The notes under the pieces are model-generated. The model searched no databases, had not been told where the DNA came from, and was given only the letters and a program-made list of their open reading frames with translations. 33,303 bases of DNA from NCBI GenBank assembly GCA_019323575.1, contig JAHWHB010000029.1, positions 1-33,303 of the forward strand, read 5' to 3'. The stretch's first letter is position 1. The number at the start of each line of letters is the position of its first letter. The translations under genes and the position numbers were made by a program. The stretch is from Candidatus Woesearchaeota archaeon. Its GTDB lineage: Archaea; Nanobdellota; Nanobdellia; Woesearchaeales; ARS49. Shown in pieces: positions 13,906-22,234 of the stretch.

Positions 13906-16310
13906 TTCAACTTCTTCTCATGATTAGCAATAACAAGAGTAGTACCAACAACAGCATCAGGACTCAAACTAATACTATCAATGCCGCAATCAACAAGAAA
14001 CTCAGCAAACTCAGGATACGTAGAAGGGGCATCACCGCAAATACCAATCTTGCGCTTGCGCTGCTTTGCAACACCAATCACGTGCTGAACCAACCGCTCA
14101 ACCGCCTCGTTGCGCTCATCATAAATATCAGCGACAAGTTCAGAATCACGGTCAACACCAAGAGTCATCTGAGTCAAATCATTGCTGCCAATGCTGAAAC
14201 CGTCAAAAATATCACAAAACTCATCAGCAAGCACGACATTGCTAGGAATCTCACACATAACATAAACCTGCAAACCATTCTTACCTCTTTGCAAACCATT
14301 CTCCTTCATAACCTTCAAAACCTTCCTGCCCTCCTCAGGAGTGCGACAGACAGGAACCATAACTTTCAAATTAGTCAGACCAAACTCCTCGCGAACCTTC
14401 TTAATAGCCTTGCACTCCAAAGCAAAACCATCCTTATAGCCCGGCTTGTAATATCTTGAAGCACCACGCCAGCCAATCATAGGATTCTCCTCATGCGGCT
14501 CAAAATACTTGCCACCAATAAGGTTAACATACTCGTTGGTCTTAAAATCACTGAAACGCAAGATAACATCCTTAGGGTAGAACGCAGCAGCAAGCATGCC
14601 AACGCCCATCGCCAGCTTATCAACAAAAAACTGCTTCTTATCCTTATAACCAGCAGTAAGCTCCTCAATCTTCTTCTTTGTCTCAGCGTCCTCAACCTTC
14701 TTGAAATCAATCAAAGCCATAGGATGAATCTTAATGTACTCATTAACAATAAACTCCTCACGAGCAAGACCAACACCATCATTAGGCAAAAAGCTCAACT
14801 CAAAAGCCTCATCAGGATTGCCAATGTTAATCATAACCTTGGTCTTAGTACGAGGCATCTTCTGAATATCAACCTTATCAACCTTAAACTTCAAAAAGCC
14901 GTCATAAACAACACCATGCTCGCCCTCAGCACAACTCACAGTCACCTTCTGACCAGTCTTAACCTTATGGGTACCATCATTAGTGCCAACAATACAAGGC
15001 AGGCCAAGCTCCCTACTCACAATAGCTGCGTGAGAAGTCCTACCGCCACGATTAGTAACAATCGCAGAAGCAATCCTCATAATAGGAACCCAGTCAGGGT
15101 CGGTCATCTCAGTAATCAAAACCTCACCAGGCTTAAAGTCAAAGATTTCCTTAACATCCTTTATTACATGCGCGCGGCCCTGAGCAATCTTATTGCCAAC
15201 ACTCTTACCAACAGCCAAAACAGAACCCTTCTGCAACATCTTATACTCCTCAACAATATTCCGATTCTTCTGAGACTGAACAGTCTCAGGACGGGCCTGA
15301 ACAATAAACAACTGATTGCTCCTTCCGTCCTTAGCCCACTCAATATCCATAGGACACCATCTGTTCTTTTTCTTGGTATAATGGTCCTCAATAATCATCG
15401 CCCACTTGGCAAGAGTCAAAACCTCATCATCATTCAAACAGAACTTGCTACGCTCATCAATAGGGGTATCAACCTTCTTGATAGGACGCGTGCCTTCCTC
15501 AGTGTAAACAATTTTTGTAGCCTTTTCACCAAGCCGCTTGTCAATCAAAGGCTTAAACTTATCCTTCAAAGTAGGCTTGAAAACATAAAACTCATCAGGA
15601 TTAACAGCACCCTGAACAACACTTTCACCAAGACCATAACTGCCAGTAACAAAAACAACATTAGGAAAACCAGTCTCAGTATCGAGGGTGAAAATAACAC
15701 CAGCACAAGCAAGATCAGACCTGACCATCTTCTGAACACCAATAGACAGGTAAACCTTGAAATGGTCAAAGCCGTGCTCAGTACGATAAGCAATCGCGCG
15801 ATTAGTAAACAAAGAAGCAAAACAACGCTTGCAACAATCAATCAACTCATGATGCCCCCTAACATTAAGAAAAGACTCCTGCTGACCAGCAAAACTCGCC
15901 TCAGGCAAGTCCTCAGCAGTAGCAGAAGAACGAACAGCCACATCAGTATTGTTGTCCCTGTACTCCTTAGAAAGCTTCTGATAAGCATGCAAAATCTCAG
16001 ACTCAAGCTCAGGAGGAAACTCACAATGCATAATAATATCCCTAGCCTTCCTGCCAGCAGCAGCCAAAGCACGCACATTCTTAACATTCAAACCACGCAA
16101 AGCAGACCTAAGCTTCTCCAAAGCACCAGACTTCTCAAGAACATAACGATAGGCATAAGCAGTAACAGCAAAACCATTAGGAATCCTAACACCCTTCTTA
16201 ACAAGAGTCTGATACATTTCCCCCAAAGAGGCATTCTTGCCCCCAACAAGAGGAATATCCTCAATAGTAATCTCGTCAAACCATAGAACAAAAGCTTTGG
16301 ACTTATCCAT
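13902..16310 (-). CDS. ppsA: Phosphoenolpyruvate synthase
   Basis: This 802-residue enzyme makes phosphoenolpyruvate from pyruvate with ATP, feeding gluconeogenesis. The N-terminal ATP-binding part has VGGKNASLGEMY and VRSSATAEDLPEASFAGQQE. The swivelling domain has GGRTSHAAIVSRELG with the phosphohistidine at His427. The C-terminal barrel has FDGFSIGSNDLTQMTLGVDR and GICGDAPSTYPEF with Cys758. Length is typical. GAGGTG lies five bases before the ATG at 16310; the longer frame to 16343 is rejected. A helical protein is coupled at the 3' end. The promoter TATA box is shared with divergent pcm. Codons end mainly in G or T, as in other bottom-strand genes. Confidence 0.96.
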   Translation of the reverse strand: MDKSKAFVLWFDEITIEDIPLVGGKNASLGEMYQTLVKKGVRIPNGFAVTAYAYRYVLEKSGALEKLRSALRGLNVKNVRALAAAGRKARDIIMHCEFPPELESEILHAYQKLSKEYRDNNTDVAVRSSATAEDLPEASFAGQQESFLNVRGHHELIDCCKRCFASLFTNRAIAYRTEHGFDHFKVYLSIGVQKMVRSDLACAGVIFTLDTETGFPNVVFVTGSYGLGESVVQGAVNPDEFYVFKPTLKDKFKPLIDKRLGEKATKIVYTEEGTRPIKKVDTPIDERSKFCLNDDEVLTLAKWAMIIEDHYTKKKNRWCPMDIEWAKDGRSNQLFIVQARPETVQSQKNRNIVEEYKMLQKGSVLAVGKSVGNKIAQGRAHVIKDVKEIFDFKPGEVLITEMTDPDWVPIMRIASAIVTNRGGRTSHAAIVSRELGLPCIVGTNDGTHKVKTGQKVTVSCAEGEHGVVYDGFLKFKVDKVDIQKMPRTKTKVMINIGNPDEAFELSFLPNDGVGLAREEFIVNEYIKIHPMALIDFKKVEDAETKKKIEELTAGYKDKKQFFVDKLAMGVGMLAAAFYPKDVILRFSDFKTNEYVNLIGGKYFEPHEENPMIGWRGASRYYKPGYKDGFALECKAIKKVREEFGLTNLKVMVPVCRTPEEGRKVLKVMKENGLQRGKNGLQVYVMCEIPSNVVLADEFCDIFDGFSIGSNDLTQMTLGVDRDSELVADIYDERNEAVERLVQHVIGVAKQRKRKIGICGDAPSTYPEFAEFLVDCGIDSISLSPDAVVGTTLVIANHEKKLK

Positions 16311-16348
16311 CATAACACCTCTTTTCATAACAAAATGTGACAAGAATG

Positions 16349-16358
16349 TATTTAAATA
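16349..16358. promoter_or_regulatory. One palindromic TATA box serving two divergent genes
   Basis: TATTTAAATA is a perfect palindrome. On the plus strand it lies 28.5 bases before the pcm ATG, fitting a leaderless start. On the minus strand it predicts transcription near 16327, giving ppsA a short leader that holds its GAGGTG. No other TATA-like box is seen between the genes. Confidence 0.6.
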
Positions 16359-16381
16359 TTGTGGTCAATATATTCAAGAAT

Positions 16382-16975
16382 ATGAAAGCAGAACTAATCA
16401 AGGAATACGAAAAACTAAACATAGACAAAAGAGTGATAAAAGTATTCAAAGAAGTCAAAAGAGAAAAATTCGTACTTCCACAATACAAAAAACAAGCATA
16501 CCTGGATGTAGCACTGCCAATCATAGCAGGACAAACAATATCACAACCAAGCACAGTCATACTAATGCTGGATGCACTAGAGGTTGGAAAAGACATGAAA
16601 GTACTAGAGATAGGAGCAGGAAGCGGGTACAATGCCGCGCTGCTAGGCAAACTGGCAAAAAAAGTCTACAGCATAGAAAGAATAAAAGAACTTGCTGAAA
16701 TGGCAAAGAAAAACCTGAAAGGCATCAAAAATGTTGAAATAATATGGGCAGACGGAAAAAAAGGATATGAAAAAGAAGCACCATACGACAGAATAATAGT
16801 AACAGCAGCAGCAAAAACAATACCAAAAAAACTACTAGAACAACTAAAAGACAACGGAACACTACTAATGCCGGTAGGACCAGAACACTCACAAGAACTA
16901 ATCAGAGCAAGAAAAAAAGGAAAAAAATTCCACTATGAAAAACTAGGCGGGTATGTCTTTGTTCCTTTAGTCTAA
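16382..16975 (+). CDS. pcm: Protein-L-isoaspartate O-methyltransferase
   Basis: This 197-residue enzyme methylates isoaspartyl residues in aged proteins so that they can be repaired. Family motifs are clear: REKFVLPQYKKQAYLD, then AGQTISQPSTVILMLDAL with the substrate-binding Ser region. The methyltransferase motif VLEIGAGSGYNAALLG and YDRIIVTAAAKTIPKKLLEQ follow. The ATG at 16382 is chosen over an upstream in-frame ATG at 16337 because it begins the conserved domain and sits 28.5 bases from the shared TATA box. The gene ends by overlapping a small minus-strand reading frame by three bases. Confidence 0.95.
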   Translation: MKAELIKEYEKLNIDKRVIKVFKEVKREKFVLPQYKKQAYLDVALPIIAGQTISQPSTVILMLDALEVGKDMKVLEIGAGSGYNAALLGKLAKKVYSIERIKELAEMAKKNLKGIKNVEIIWADGKKGYEKEAPYDRIIVTAAAKTIPKKLLEQLKDNGTLLMPVGPEHSQELIRARKKGKKFHYEKLGGYVFVPLV

Positions 16976-17097
16976 CGCAGCAAAGCCATCAAGACAAACA
17001 CCAAGGCCGCCATTATAATAAATAATTTGAAAAACGGCAAACCACAGACCGGGTGCCTGCGCTTCAACGATTCAATGTGTCTTCTATCGTAATTCAC
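16972..17097 (-). CDS. Possible 41-residue single-pass membrane protein
   Basis: From a GTG at 17097 this frame gives a charged head (MNYDRRHIESLKRRHPVCG) and one hydrophobic helix ending MALLR. The codons end mainly in G and T, as in real bottom-strand genes here. It fills the otherwise empty gap between pcm and the 17.1 kb membrane protein and overlaps the pcm end by three bases. The GGAG upstream is about 13 bases away, which is too far for a good binding site. The frame is open further upstream, so the start is uncertain. No family is recognised. Confidence 0.4.
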   Translation of the reverse strand: MNYDRRHIESLKRRHPVCGLPFFKLFIIMAALVFVLMALLR

Positions 17098-17141
17098 TTC
17101 AAACTCACTACTCCACAAAAAAATCAAGATAAATAAAAAGC

Positions 17142-17468
17142 TTACGTACTGGCAAGCTGCCAGATAGCCTTAAAAGCAACAACCAATGCAGCCGGGAAAA
17201 CAAAAGCTACAATGTTGCCCAAGATAACTGACATAGTCAAGCCAAGAGCGATAATATCGGCAGCAGCATCAGCAGCAATCACAACTGCAACAGAGGCAAT
17301 CAAAAACTCCTGAACCTCCCTAGCAGTAATGTTCAGCAAGCCAACAATCAAACCCAAGATGACCAAAATCCAAGTCACCGAAGGCTTCTGCAGCTGAGGA
17401 ACAAAACCAGCAATAACTGCCAAAACTACACCAATCAAAAATGCCCAATGACCAGCTTTTCCGTCCAT
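17142..17468 (-). CDS. Small hydrophobic membrane protein
   Basis: This 108-residue protein is mostly hydrophobic, with three to four membrane helices (about 8-25, 30-47, 55-75 and 80-103). A few charged residues lie between them. GGAGGT lies eight bases before the ATG at 17468, which excludes the three-codon upstream extension. The function is not known. It may be transcribed together with the small 41-residue frame that follows it. Confidence 0.75.
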   Translation of the reverse strand: MDGKAGHWAFLIGVVLAVIAGFVPQLQKPSVTWILVILGLIVGLLNITAREVQEFLIASVAVVIAADAAADIIALGLTMSVILGNIVAFVFPAALVVAFKAIWQLAST

Positions 17469-17562
17469 AACAATCAACCTCCTTTATAGACCAAACACAA
17501 GTAAACAAATAAAAAAGTATGTAATTACTAAAGGGGAGTTTAAGGGCTACAATAACCCTAAA

Positions 17563-17748
17563 TTAAATCCCAACTGTAGAGTTCTTTGCGTCTGTCTGCG
17601 AGAGCTCCTGCTCATAAGCCCTAAGCACAGCAACAACGTTCTGCGCCATAGGCCTCAAACTCCTATACTCACTGGCACCAGCCTCAAACTCAAAAAAATT
17701 TATCAAACGCTCAATTAATTCCAAATAATTGACTTTATAATTCGCCAT
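17563..17748 (-). CDS. Small soluble hypothetical protein
   Basis: This 61-residue protein begins MANYKVNYLELIERLINFFE and continues with a helix around RPMAQNVVAVLRAYEQE. It has no membrane segment or known motif. A strong GGAGGT six bases before the ATG at 17748 fixes the start and excludes the longer frame to 17775. A TATA-like TTTTTATATTC about 38 bases upstream predicts a short leader. It is a stand-alone gene between two others on the same strand. Confidence 0.65.
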   Translation of the reverse strand: MANYKVNYLELIERLINFFEFEAGASEYRSLRPMAQNVVAVLRAYEQELSQTDAKNSTVGI

Positions 17749-17799
17749 TTTATTACCTCCTCTCCAGCAATACATACCTGTTGAATATAAAAATATGAC

Positions 17800-18786
17800 T
17801 CAAAAAGAGTTCAGCAAATCATGAGCATCAAGAGCAGACTCAACACTGCTAAAAACCTCCTTGGACTGAACAGCAAAACGGGCACGAAGCTGAGAAAGCT
17901 CATCTTTAGCAACCTGGGCAAACTTATCAGCATCAACAAGACCGTAAGGATAACCAAGAAAAGCAGGATCCTCAGCATTAGCAGCAAGAGCAGACCAGGA
18001 TTTAGGCAGGGAATCACGGTCAAAAGGCATAACATCACAACGGAAAACATACTTGGAAGAGGGATGAAGCTTGACAAAACCAACACTGCCACCAGTATAA
18101 TAAAACCAAGAACCAGAAGGAGCAATCTTCCTCAAAGCAACCAGAGCACTATTACCAGAATCAGTGCACAAAACAGAAGTCTTAGCCAAGCCAAGAACAA
18201 CAACACCCTTTCTCTGAGAAGAAACACGCAAAGAATGCCAAACCGTCTCCATCAAATCACCCCTAGCTTCAAGGTCACCGTCTCTTACAATAACATCATC
18301 TTTCGATAATTTATTGCACAGCTCATCAACAAAACGCAACTCCAAAAGCTTCCTCACATAAGAAACAACAGCAGAAGGCTCAGCACGCCTGCCACCAAAA
18401 CACAAAACAGGATCAAAAGCGTCAAAAGAAAACTTCTCCTTCTCCAAACCATTCAAATCAAACAAAACAACCTCAAAACCAAGATCAAGACCCTTCTGAA
18501 AAGCAGAAACAACCAAAAAAAACTCGCGAAGCTCACGATCAACACGAACATTATCCTCATACCAGCAAGAATACAAACGAACAAAGTCAACACAAACACT
18601 AGGACCAGCGAGAACACGGCCAGACCCGCTGTCAACAAAAACAAGACGCGGACCTGTGGCTGGTTTTAACGATTGGAAAGCCTCCTTCTTCAAAGGAACA
18701 CGCTCATGAGAACCAAACAAAATAGCGCCGCCTGCCTTATCAACACGATTCGATAAAAATGGAATAATAACATCAAATGCACGCAT
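17800..18786 (-). CDS. NurA-domain nuclease-like protein
   Basis: This 328-residue protein shows the spaced motifs of NurA nucleases. FVDSGSGRV (50-58) holds the first metal-binding Asp52. VRDGDLEARG (167-176) is the Asp-Gly motif, VLGLAKTS (197-204) is the Lys motif, and GYPYGLVDADKFA (278-290) is the C-terminal Asp motif. NurA proteins work with the HerA helicase in resecting DNA ends; no herA lies in this window, so the partner is unknown. Sequence elsewhere is divergent and the call rests on motif order. A TTTTATTC about 25 bases upstream fits a leaderless start. Codons end mainly in G or T. Confidence 0.6.
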   Translation of the reverse strand: MRAFDVIIPFLSNRVDKAGGAILFGSHERVPLKKEAFQSLKPATGPRLVFVDSGSGRVLAGPSVCVDFVRLYSCWYEDNVRVDRELREFFLVVSAFQKGLDLGFEVVLFDLNGLEKEKFSFDAFDPVLCFGGRRAEPSAVVSYVRKLLELRFVDELCNKLSKDDVIVRDGDLEARGDLMETVWHSLRVSSQRKGVVVLGLAKTSVLCTDSGNSALVALRKIAPSGSWFYYTGGSVGFVKLHPSSKYVFRCDVMPFDRDSLPKSWSALAANAEDPAFLGYPYGLVDADKFAQVAKDELSQLRARFAVQSKEVFSSVESALDAHDLLNSF

Positions 18787-18853
18787 ACTGAATACTCAAA
18801 AAAACAAGAATAAAACAATATTGGTAGAGAGAAATATAGATTAAAAAAGCAAA

Positions 18854-19315
18854 CTATAACCAGCCAAAAATCCTCAAACCACTGTAAGAAACACTAAAAA
18901 CAATCAAACCCGAAAGAATAATGCCAACAAGAATAGAAAGAAACGCCTTCTTATAGTTCATACCAAAAAACCAAGCAGCAGCAGCACCAGTATAAGCGCC
19001 GCTAACAGGCAAAGGAACAGCAACAAACAAAGCAAGACCAAAAACACCATATTTCTCCACCAAAGGACCTGCTTTTCTCCTGGTACGCTCCATAAAACGG
19101 TCAAAAACAGACTGATAAGAATCAAAATGCAAAAATTTCTCGTGTATGAATTCAAGGAAAAAGAAAACAATCGGAACAATAAGCACATTTCCAACAACAC
19201 AAACAACAAAAGCAATGAAAGGAGTAACACCAGAAGCAAGAGCAAAAGGAAGACCCCCTCTTAACTCGCTAACAGGCGCCAGACTCAACAAAAAAGCCCA
19301 AAACAAAGGATTCAT
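18854..19315 (-). CDS. Small multidrug export family membrane protein (COG2426)
   Basis: This 153-residue protein has four to five membrane helices and the signature of the putative small multidrug-export family. It contains LSLAPVSELRGGLPFALASG near the N-terminus and the segment VEKYGVFGLALFVAVPLPVS. GAYTGAAAAWFFGMN follows. Family members are small integral membrane proteins; actual drug export is not well established. It overlaps the end of the cca gene by four bases (ATGA), so it is translated after the CCA-adding enzyme. A functional link with that gene is not evident. Confidence 0.8.
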   Translation of the reverse strand: MNPLFWAFLLSLAPVSELRGGLPFALASGVTPFIAFVVCVVGNVLIVPIVFFFLEFIHEKFLHFDSYQSVFDRFMERTRRKAGPLVEKYGVFGLALFVAVPLPVSGAYTGAAAAWFFGMNYKKAFLSILVGIILSGLIVFSVSYSGLRIFGWL

Positions 19316-20538
19316 CTGGCAAACCTCACACGAGACTTAACATAAGGCTCTTTCAAAACACGCTTGACAACCTCTTCAGGAGTGCGCTCAGAACGCTTAA
19401 CTTTAGCGTAAACCCTACCATTCCTCACAAAAGTCTTCTTATACTTCTTCTTAAACTCCTTAACTGCCTCTTTCAATTTAACAGGAGGACCCATCCAATC
19501 CAAAGAGTCAGGCAACAAATTCCTGCCAAGCAAAAACCACCAAAGACCAGAAGCGGTTCTATCCCACAACCAGCCAGAATCCTTAACAACAAAATCAGCA
19601 AGCTGCGCTTTCAAGTACTCAAAAGCCCTCACAAACTTAGCACCAGCAACATCCTCCTTATCATCAAGAGTCCTGACAGCAACCTTCAAAAGATGCCCTT
19701 TCTTTCTCAAACTTTCAAAATCAACAGGACGCTCAACAAAAAAATCAACACTCGGCTTTTTCAAAAACTTCCTAGCAGCAACAACAAAACGGTCAAAGTT
19801 CTCCTGAGTCAAAGCAGCAGCAGAATTCCTGCCAGGCTGAACAGGATCAACAAGAACAAGAGGACCCTCAGTCTTAGACTTATTCATCATCAACAAAGCC
19901 TTGCCCTTGTAGACTTTGTTATAGTCTATGACAACTTTCGGCTTCCACTTACAAGCAGCCTTCAAAAAGGGCAGGAAGCCTTTGTAATAAATAACCAGAA
20001 TATCCAAAACGTGACCAGAAAAACCACGAATATAACTCTCAGCACCATAACAATTATTTGCCTTGCAAAACTTCTTCGCCAAACGAATGTCATCTTTTAG
20101 GTTTTTACCATTCTTATTGACCCAAGCAACATGCCAAGGAGAAAAATCAGTAACATTCTCAGCCTCAGAAGGCTTCTTAATATCAAGCACAGGAATAATC
20201 TCATACTTAATACTGTTCCTAACCCAAAAATAATCACGACTGCCATGAATACGCTCAAAATCCCAATTTTTTAACGCTTTCTCAAGCAAATCAGACAAGT
20301 TCTGGGAATTATGAACAAGACCAAACTTCACAAAAACATCAACATCATAATCACCAGAAAGCCAGTTATCCTTAGAGTAAGAACCTCCAAGAACAGCAAC
20401 AGCCTTAAACTTATTACGCTTAAGCTCCTTGTTAAGCATTGAAAGAAAAAGGTTAACCTCCTTCAAAACACGAGCACGCTCCTCCTTTGAAGGAACAATG
20501 TACTTCAAAACAGACTTAAATATCGGCTGATAACGCAT
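19312..20538 (-). CDS. cca: Archaeal CCA-adding tRNA nucleotidyltransferase
   Basis: This 408-residue class I enzyme adds CCA to tRNA 3' ends, needed here because the tRNA gene in this window does not encode CCA. The catalytic block VLGGSYSKDNWLSGDYDVDV has the GS motif and the two aspartates of the polymerase site. AESYIRGFSGHVLDILVIYY is the archaeal central domain. The ATG at 20538 is exactly 26.5 bases from a TATA box and is preferred over an in-frame ATG at 20553. Length is close to usual archaeal enzymes. The gene is divergent from the antiporter-like gene. Confidence 0.94.
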   Translation of the reverse strand: MRYQPIFKSVLKYIVPSKEERARVLKEVNLFLSMLNKELKRNKFKAVAVLGGSYSKDNWLSGDYDVDVFVKFGLVHNSQNLSDLLEKALKNWDFERIHGSRDYFWVRNSIKYEIIPVLDIKKPSEAENVTDFSPWHVAWVNKNGKNLKDDIRLAKKFCKANNCYGAESYIRGFSGHVLDILVIYYKGFLPFLKAACKWKPKVVIDYNKVYKGKALLMMNKSKTEGPLVLVDPVQPGRNSAAALTQENFDRFVVAARKFLKKPSVDFFVERPVDFESLRKKGHLLKVAVRTLDDKEDVAGAKFVRAFEYLKAQLADFVVKDSGWLWDRTASGLWWFLLGRNLLPDSLDWMGPPVKLKEAVKEFKKKYKKTFVRNGRVYAKVKRSERTPEEVVKRVLKEPYVKSRVRFAR

Positions 20539-20561
20539 AAAGCAAGGAAACACACTTTGTG

Positions 20562-20567
20562 TTTAAA
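20562..20567 (-). promoter_or_regulatory. TATA box of cca (leaderless)
   Basis: TTTAAA is centred 26.5 bases before the cca ATG at 20538. The upstream in-frame ATG at 20553 would be outside the transcript. Confidence 0.6.
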
Positions 20568-20587
20568 AAGGTTAGTAGTAACGAAAG

Positions 20588-20597
20588 TTTATATATA
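20588..20597 (+). promoter_or_regulatory. TATA box of the antiporter-like gene (leaderless)
   Basis: TTTATATATA is centred 25.5 bases before the ATG at 20618. It is separate from, and divergent to, the cca box 25 bases away. Confidence 0.6.
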
Positions 20598-20617
20598 GTC
20601 AGCACTGGCTTAATAAC

Positions 20618-21793
20618 ATGCAGGACGCGCTAATCATAACAACAGCAATCGCAGTACTGCTGTTTGTAGGAGTAATCTGCTCCTGGATGGGAAACAAGCT
20701 AAGGATACCAGACATCTTACTGCTGATATTAACAGGAATGTTCTTCGGAGCAATAGAATACAAAAACCAGCCGTTAATACAATTCCCAACAGTATTCCTG
20801 ACAAGCGTAGCAATCTTAGCACTGGCAATGATAGTATTTGACAGCACAGCAAGACTACCAATAAGAGAATTAGACACTTTCAGCCTAAAAGCAGTAAAAC
20901 TAACATTCGTGGGAACCCTGTTCACACTAGTATTCTTTACAGCAGCAGTACACTACATAATCAACCTGCCCTTCTGGGTAAGCCTGCTACTAGCATCAAT
21001 AATGACAGGAACCGCACCAGAAGCAGTACTAACCTTTGCAGGAAAAAGCAAAGTACTAACACTCCTAAAACTCGAAAGCCTGTTCAACACGCCACTCACA
21101 GTCATCCTGCCATTCGTAGTACTAGACCTAATGGAAAACATCACAGCACTACAAATAGCAGAAGTAATAGAACAAGCTGTACCATTCATAATGAAATTCA
21201 TCGTAGGAATAGGAGCGGGAGTATTCGTAGGAATAGTACTATTCAAAATAGTACAAAAATCATACGTAGAAGTATACTCACCACTAGTAGTCATAATAGC
21301 AGCATTACTCGCGTATGTTCTTGCTGAAAACCTAGGCGGTTCAGGAGTACTATCAGTAACAGCACTAGGACTATTCTTCGGAAATGTATACGTAAAACAA
21401 AAAATAACCCTGCTAGGCATAGAAAGCGTAATGGCAAAAGCATTATACATACTAGTCTTCATGCTAACAGGAATAATAATCAAAATACCATTCACGAAAG
21501 AATTCTTCATAGCATCAGGAATACTCTTCGGAACATACACAGCAATAAGATTCTTTGCCTGCTGGATAAGCCTAAGAAAAGAATACAAACTAGGAGAACT
21601 AATATTCATGTCACTAGACGCGCCAAAAGGAGTGGCAACAGCAGCAGTAGTATTCATACTAACAGTCTACAACATAGAAGGAATAACAACAATGATAGAC
21701 ATGATATTCGCATTCATACTATACAGCATAATACTCGCGTCCATCGTTACCTGGATATCACACTTCTATGAAAACAGTCCTACTCGACACTAA
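20618..21793 (+). CDS. Cation/proton antiporter-like membrane protein with altered ion site
   Basis: This 391-residue protein has about 12 membrane helices and the layout of the monovalent cation/proton antiporter superfamily. It keeps RIPDILLLILTGMFFGAIEY early and FDSTARLPIRELDTFSLKAV in the middle. Where family members have Thr-Asp-Pro and Asn-Asp at the ion site, this protein has TGTAPEAV (130-137) and ESLFNTPL (153-160), so the key Asp is replaced by Thr158. It may move a different substrate, use Glu135 instead, or act as a sensor. The start is leaderless. The 3' end overlaps the PIN gene by 26 bases. Confidence 0.8.
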   Translation: MQDALIITTAIAVLLFVGVICSWMGNKLRIPDILLLILTGMFFGAIEYKNQPLIQFPTVFLTSVAILALAMIVFDSTARLPIRELDTFSLKAVKLTFVGTLFTLVFFTAAVHYIINLPFWVSLLLASIMTGTAPEAVLTFAGKSKVLTLLKLESLFNTPLTVILPFVVLDLMENITALQIAEVIEQAVPFIMKFIVGIGAGVFVGIVLFKIVQKSYVEVYSPLVVIIAALLAYVLAENLGGSGVLSVTALGLFFGNVYVKQKITLLGIESVMAKALYILVFMLTGIIIKIPFTKEFFIASGILFGTYTAIRFFACWISLRKEYKLGELIFMSLDAPKGVATAAVVFILTVYNIEGITTMIDMIFAFILYSIILASIVTWISHFYENSPTRH

Positions 21794-22151
21794 CTTTTTA
21801 GTAGAATGCGCAAAGAACAAGATAGACATACACACAGAGCTCAGAAGAGCACTTGACTTCTCATTTGAAGTAGCAATACTAGACAGAACCCTAGAAGAAC
21901 TCGACACGATAACAGAAAGAGGAAAAAAAGAAGGACAGGCAGCAAAACTCGCAAAAATGATACTCATGACAAAAAGAGTAACAGTAATACCAACAACAGG
22001 CGGACACACAGACAAAATACTGCTGGAAAAAGCAAACGAAGACAACATAATAGCAACAATGGACAGAGAATTGAAGCAGAAGCTGAAAAAGAAAAAACAA
22101 GACGTCATAATCATAAGAGGAAAGAAAACGCTTGCATTAATGAAAGCATAG
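21768..22151 (+). CDS. PIN-domain nuclease, Fcf1-like
   Basis: This 127-residue PIN domain has the acidic active site in order: VLLDTNFLVE (Asp7), LEELDTI, then GGHTDKILLEKA and IIATMDRELK (Asp108 region). The sequence resembles archaeal relatives of Fcf1/Utp24, which cut pre-rRNA, more than VapC toxins, and no antitoxin gene precedes it. It overlaps the antiporter-like gene by 26 bases and is followed by rpo7. The context of transcription and ribosomal genes fits an RNA-processing role, which is inferred. Confidence 0.78.
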   Translation: MKTVLLDTNFLVECAKNKIDIHTELRRALDFSFEVAILDRTLEELDTITERGKKEGQAAKLAKMILMTKRVTVIPTTGGHTDKILLEKANEDNIIATMDRELKQKLKKKKQDVIIIRGKKTLALMKA

Positions 22152-22156
22152 AAACC

Positions 22157-22164
22157 TTTTTAAA
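22157..22164 (+). promoter_or_regulatory. TATA box of the rpo7 operon
   Basis: TTTTTAAA begins six bases after the PIN gene stop and predicts transcription near 22187. The mRNA would begin a few bases before the hairpin at 22194. Confidence 0.55.
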
Positions 22165-22193
22165 CAACCCCTATGTTTCTCGAGGATGATGAG

Positions 22194-22221
22194 ATAACAG
22201 GGCTTCTTCAGCCGCTGTTAT
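22194..22221 (+). promoter_or_regulatory. 5' hairpin in the rpo7 leader
   Basis: ATAACAG-GGCT (22194-22204) pairs with AGCC and CTGTTAT (22210-22221), leaving a TCTTC loop and one bulged G. The 11-pair hairpin lies at the very start of the predicted mRNA, five bases before the GGAGG binding site at 22227. It may stabilise the message or control translation. Confidence 0.55.
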
Positions 22222-22234
22222 TGATGGAGGCCAA

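Noticed and set aside
14493..16286. Long open frame on the plus strand opposite ppsA
   Set aside because: It is a shadow of ppsA with no recognisable domain; an A/C-rich strand with few stop codons yields such frames.
21768..22151. VapC toxin of a toxin-antitoxin pair
   Set aside because: No small antitoxin gene precedes it. The upstream overlapping gene is a membrane transporter, and the sequence is nearer to Fcf1-type PIN domains.
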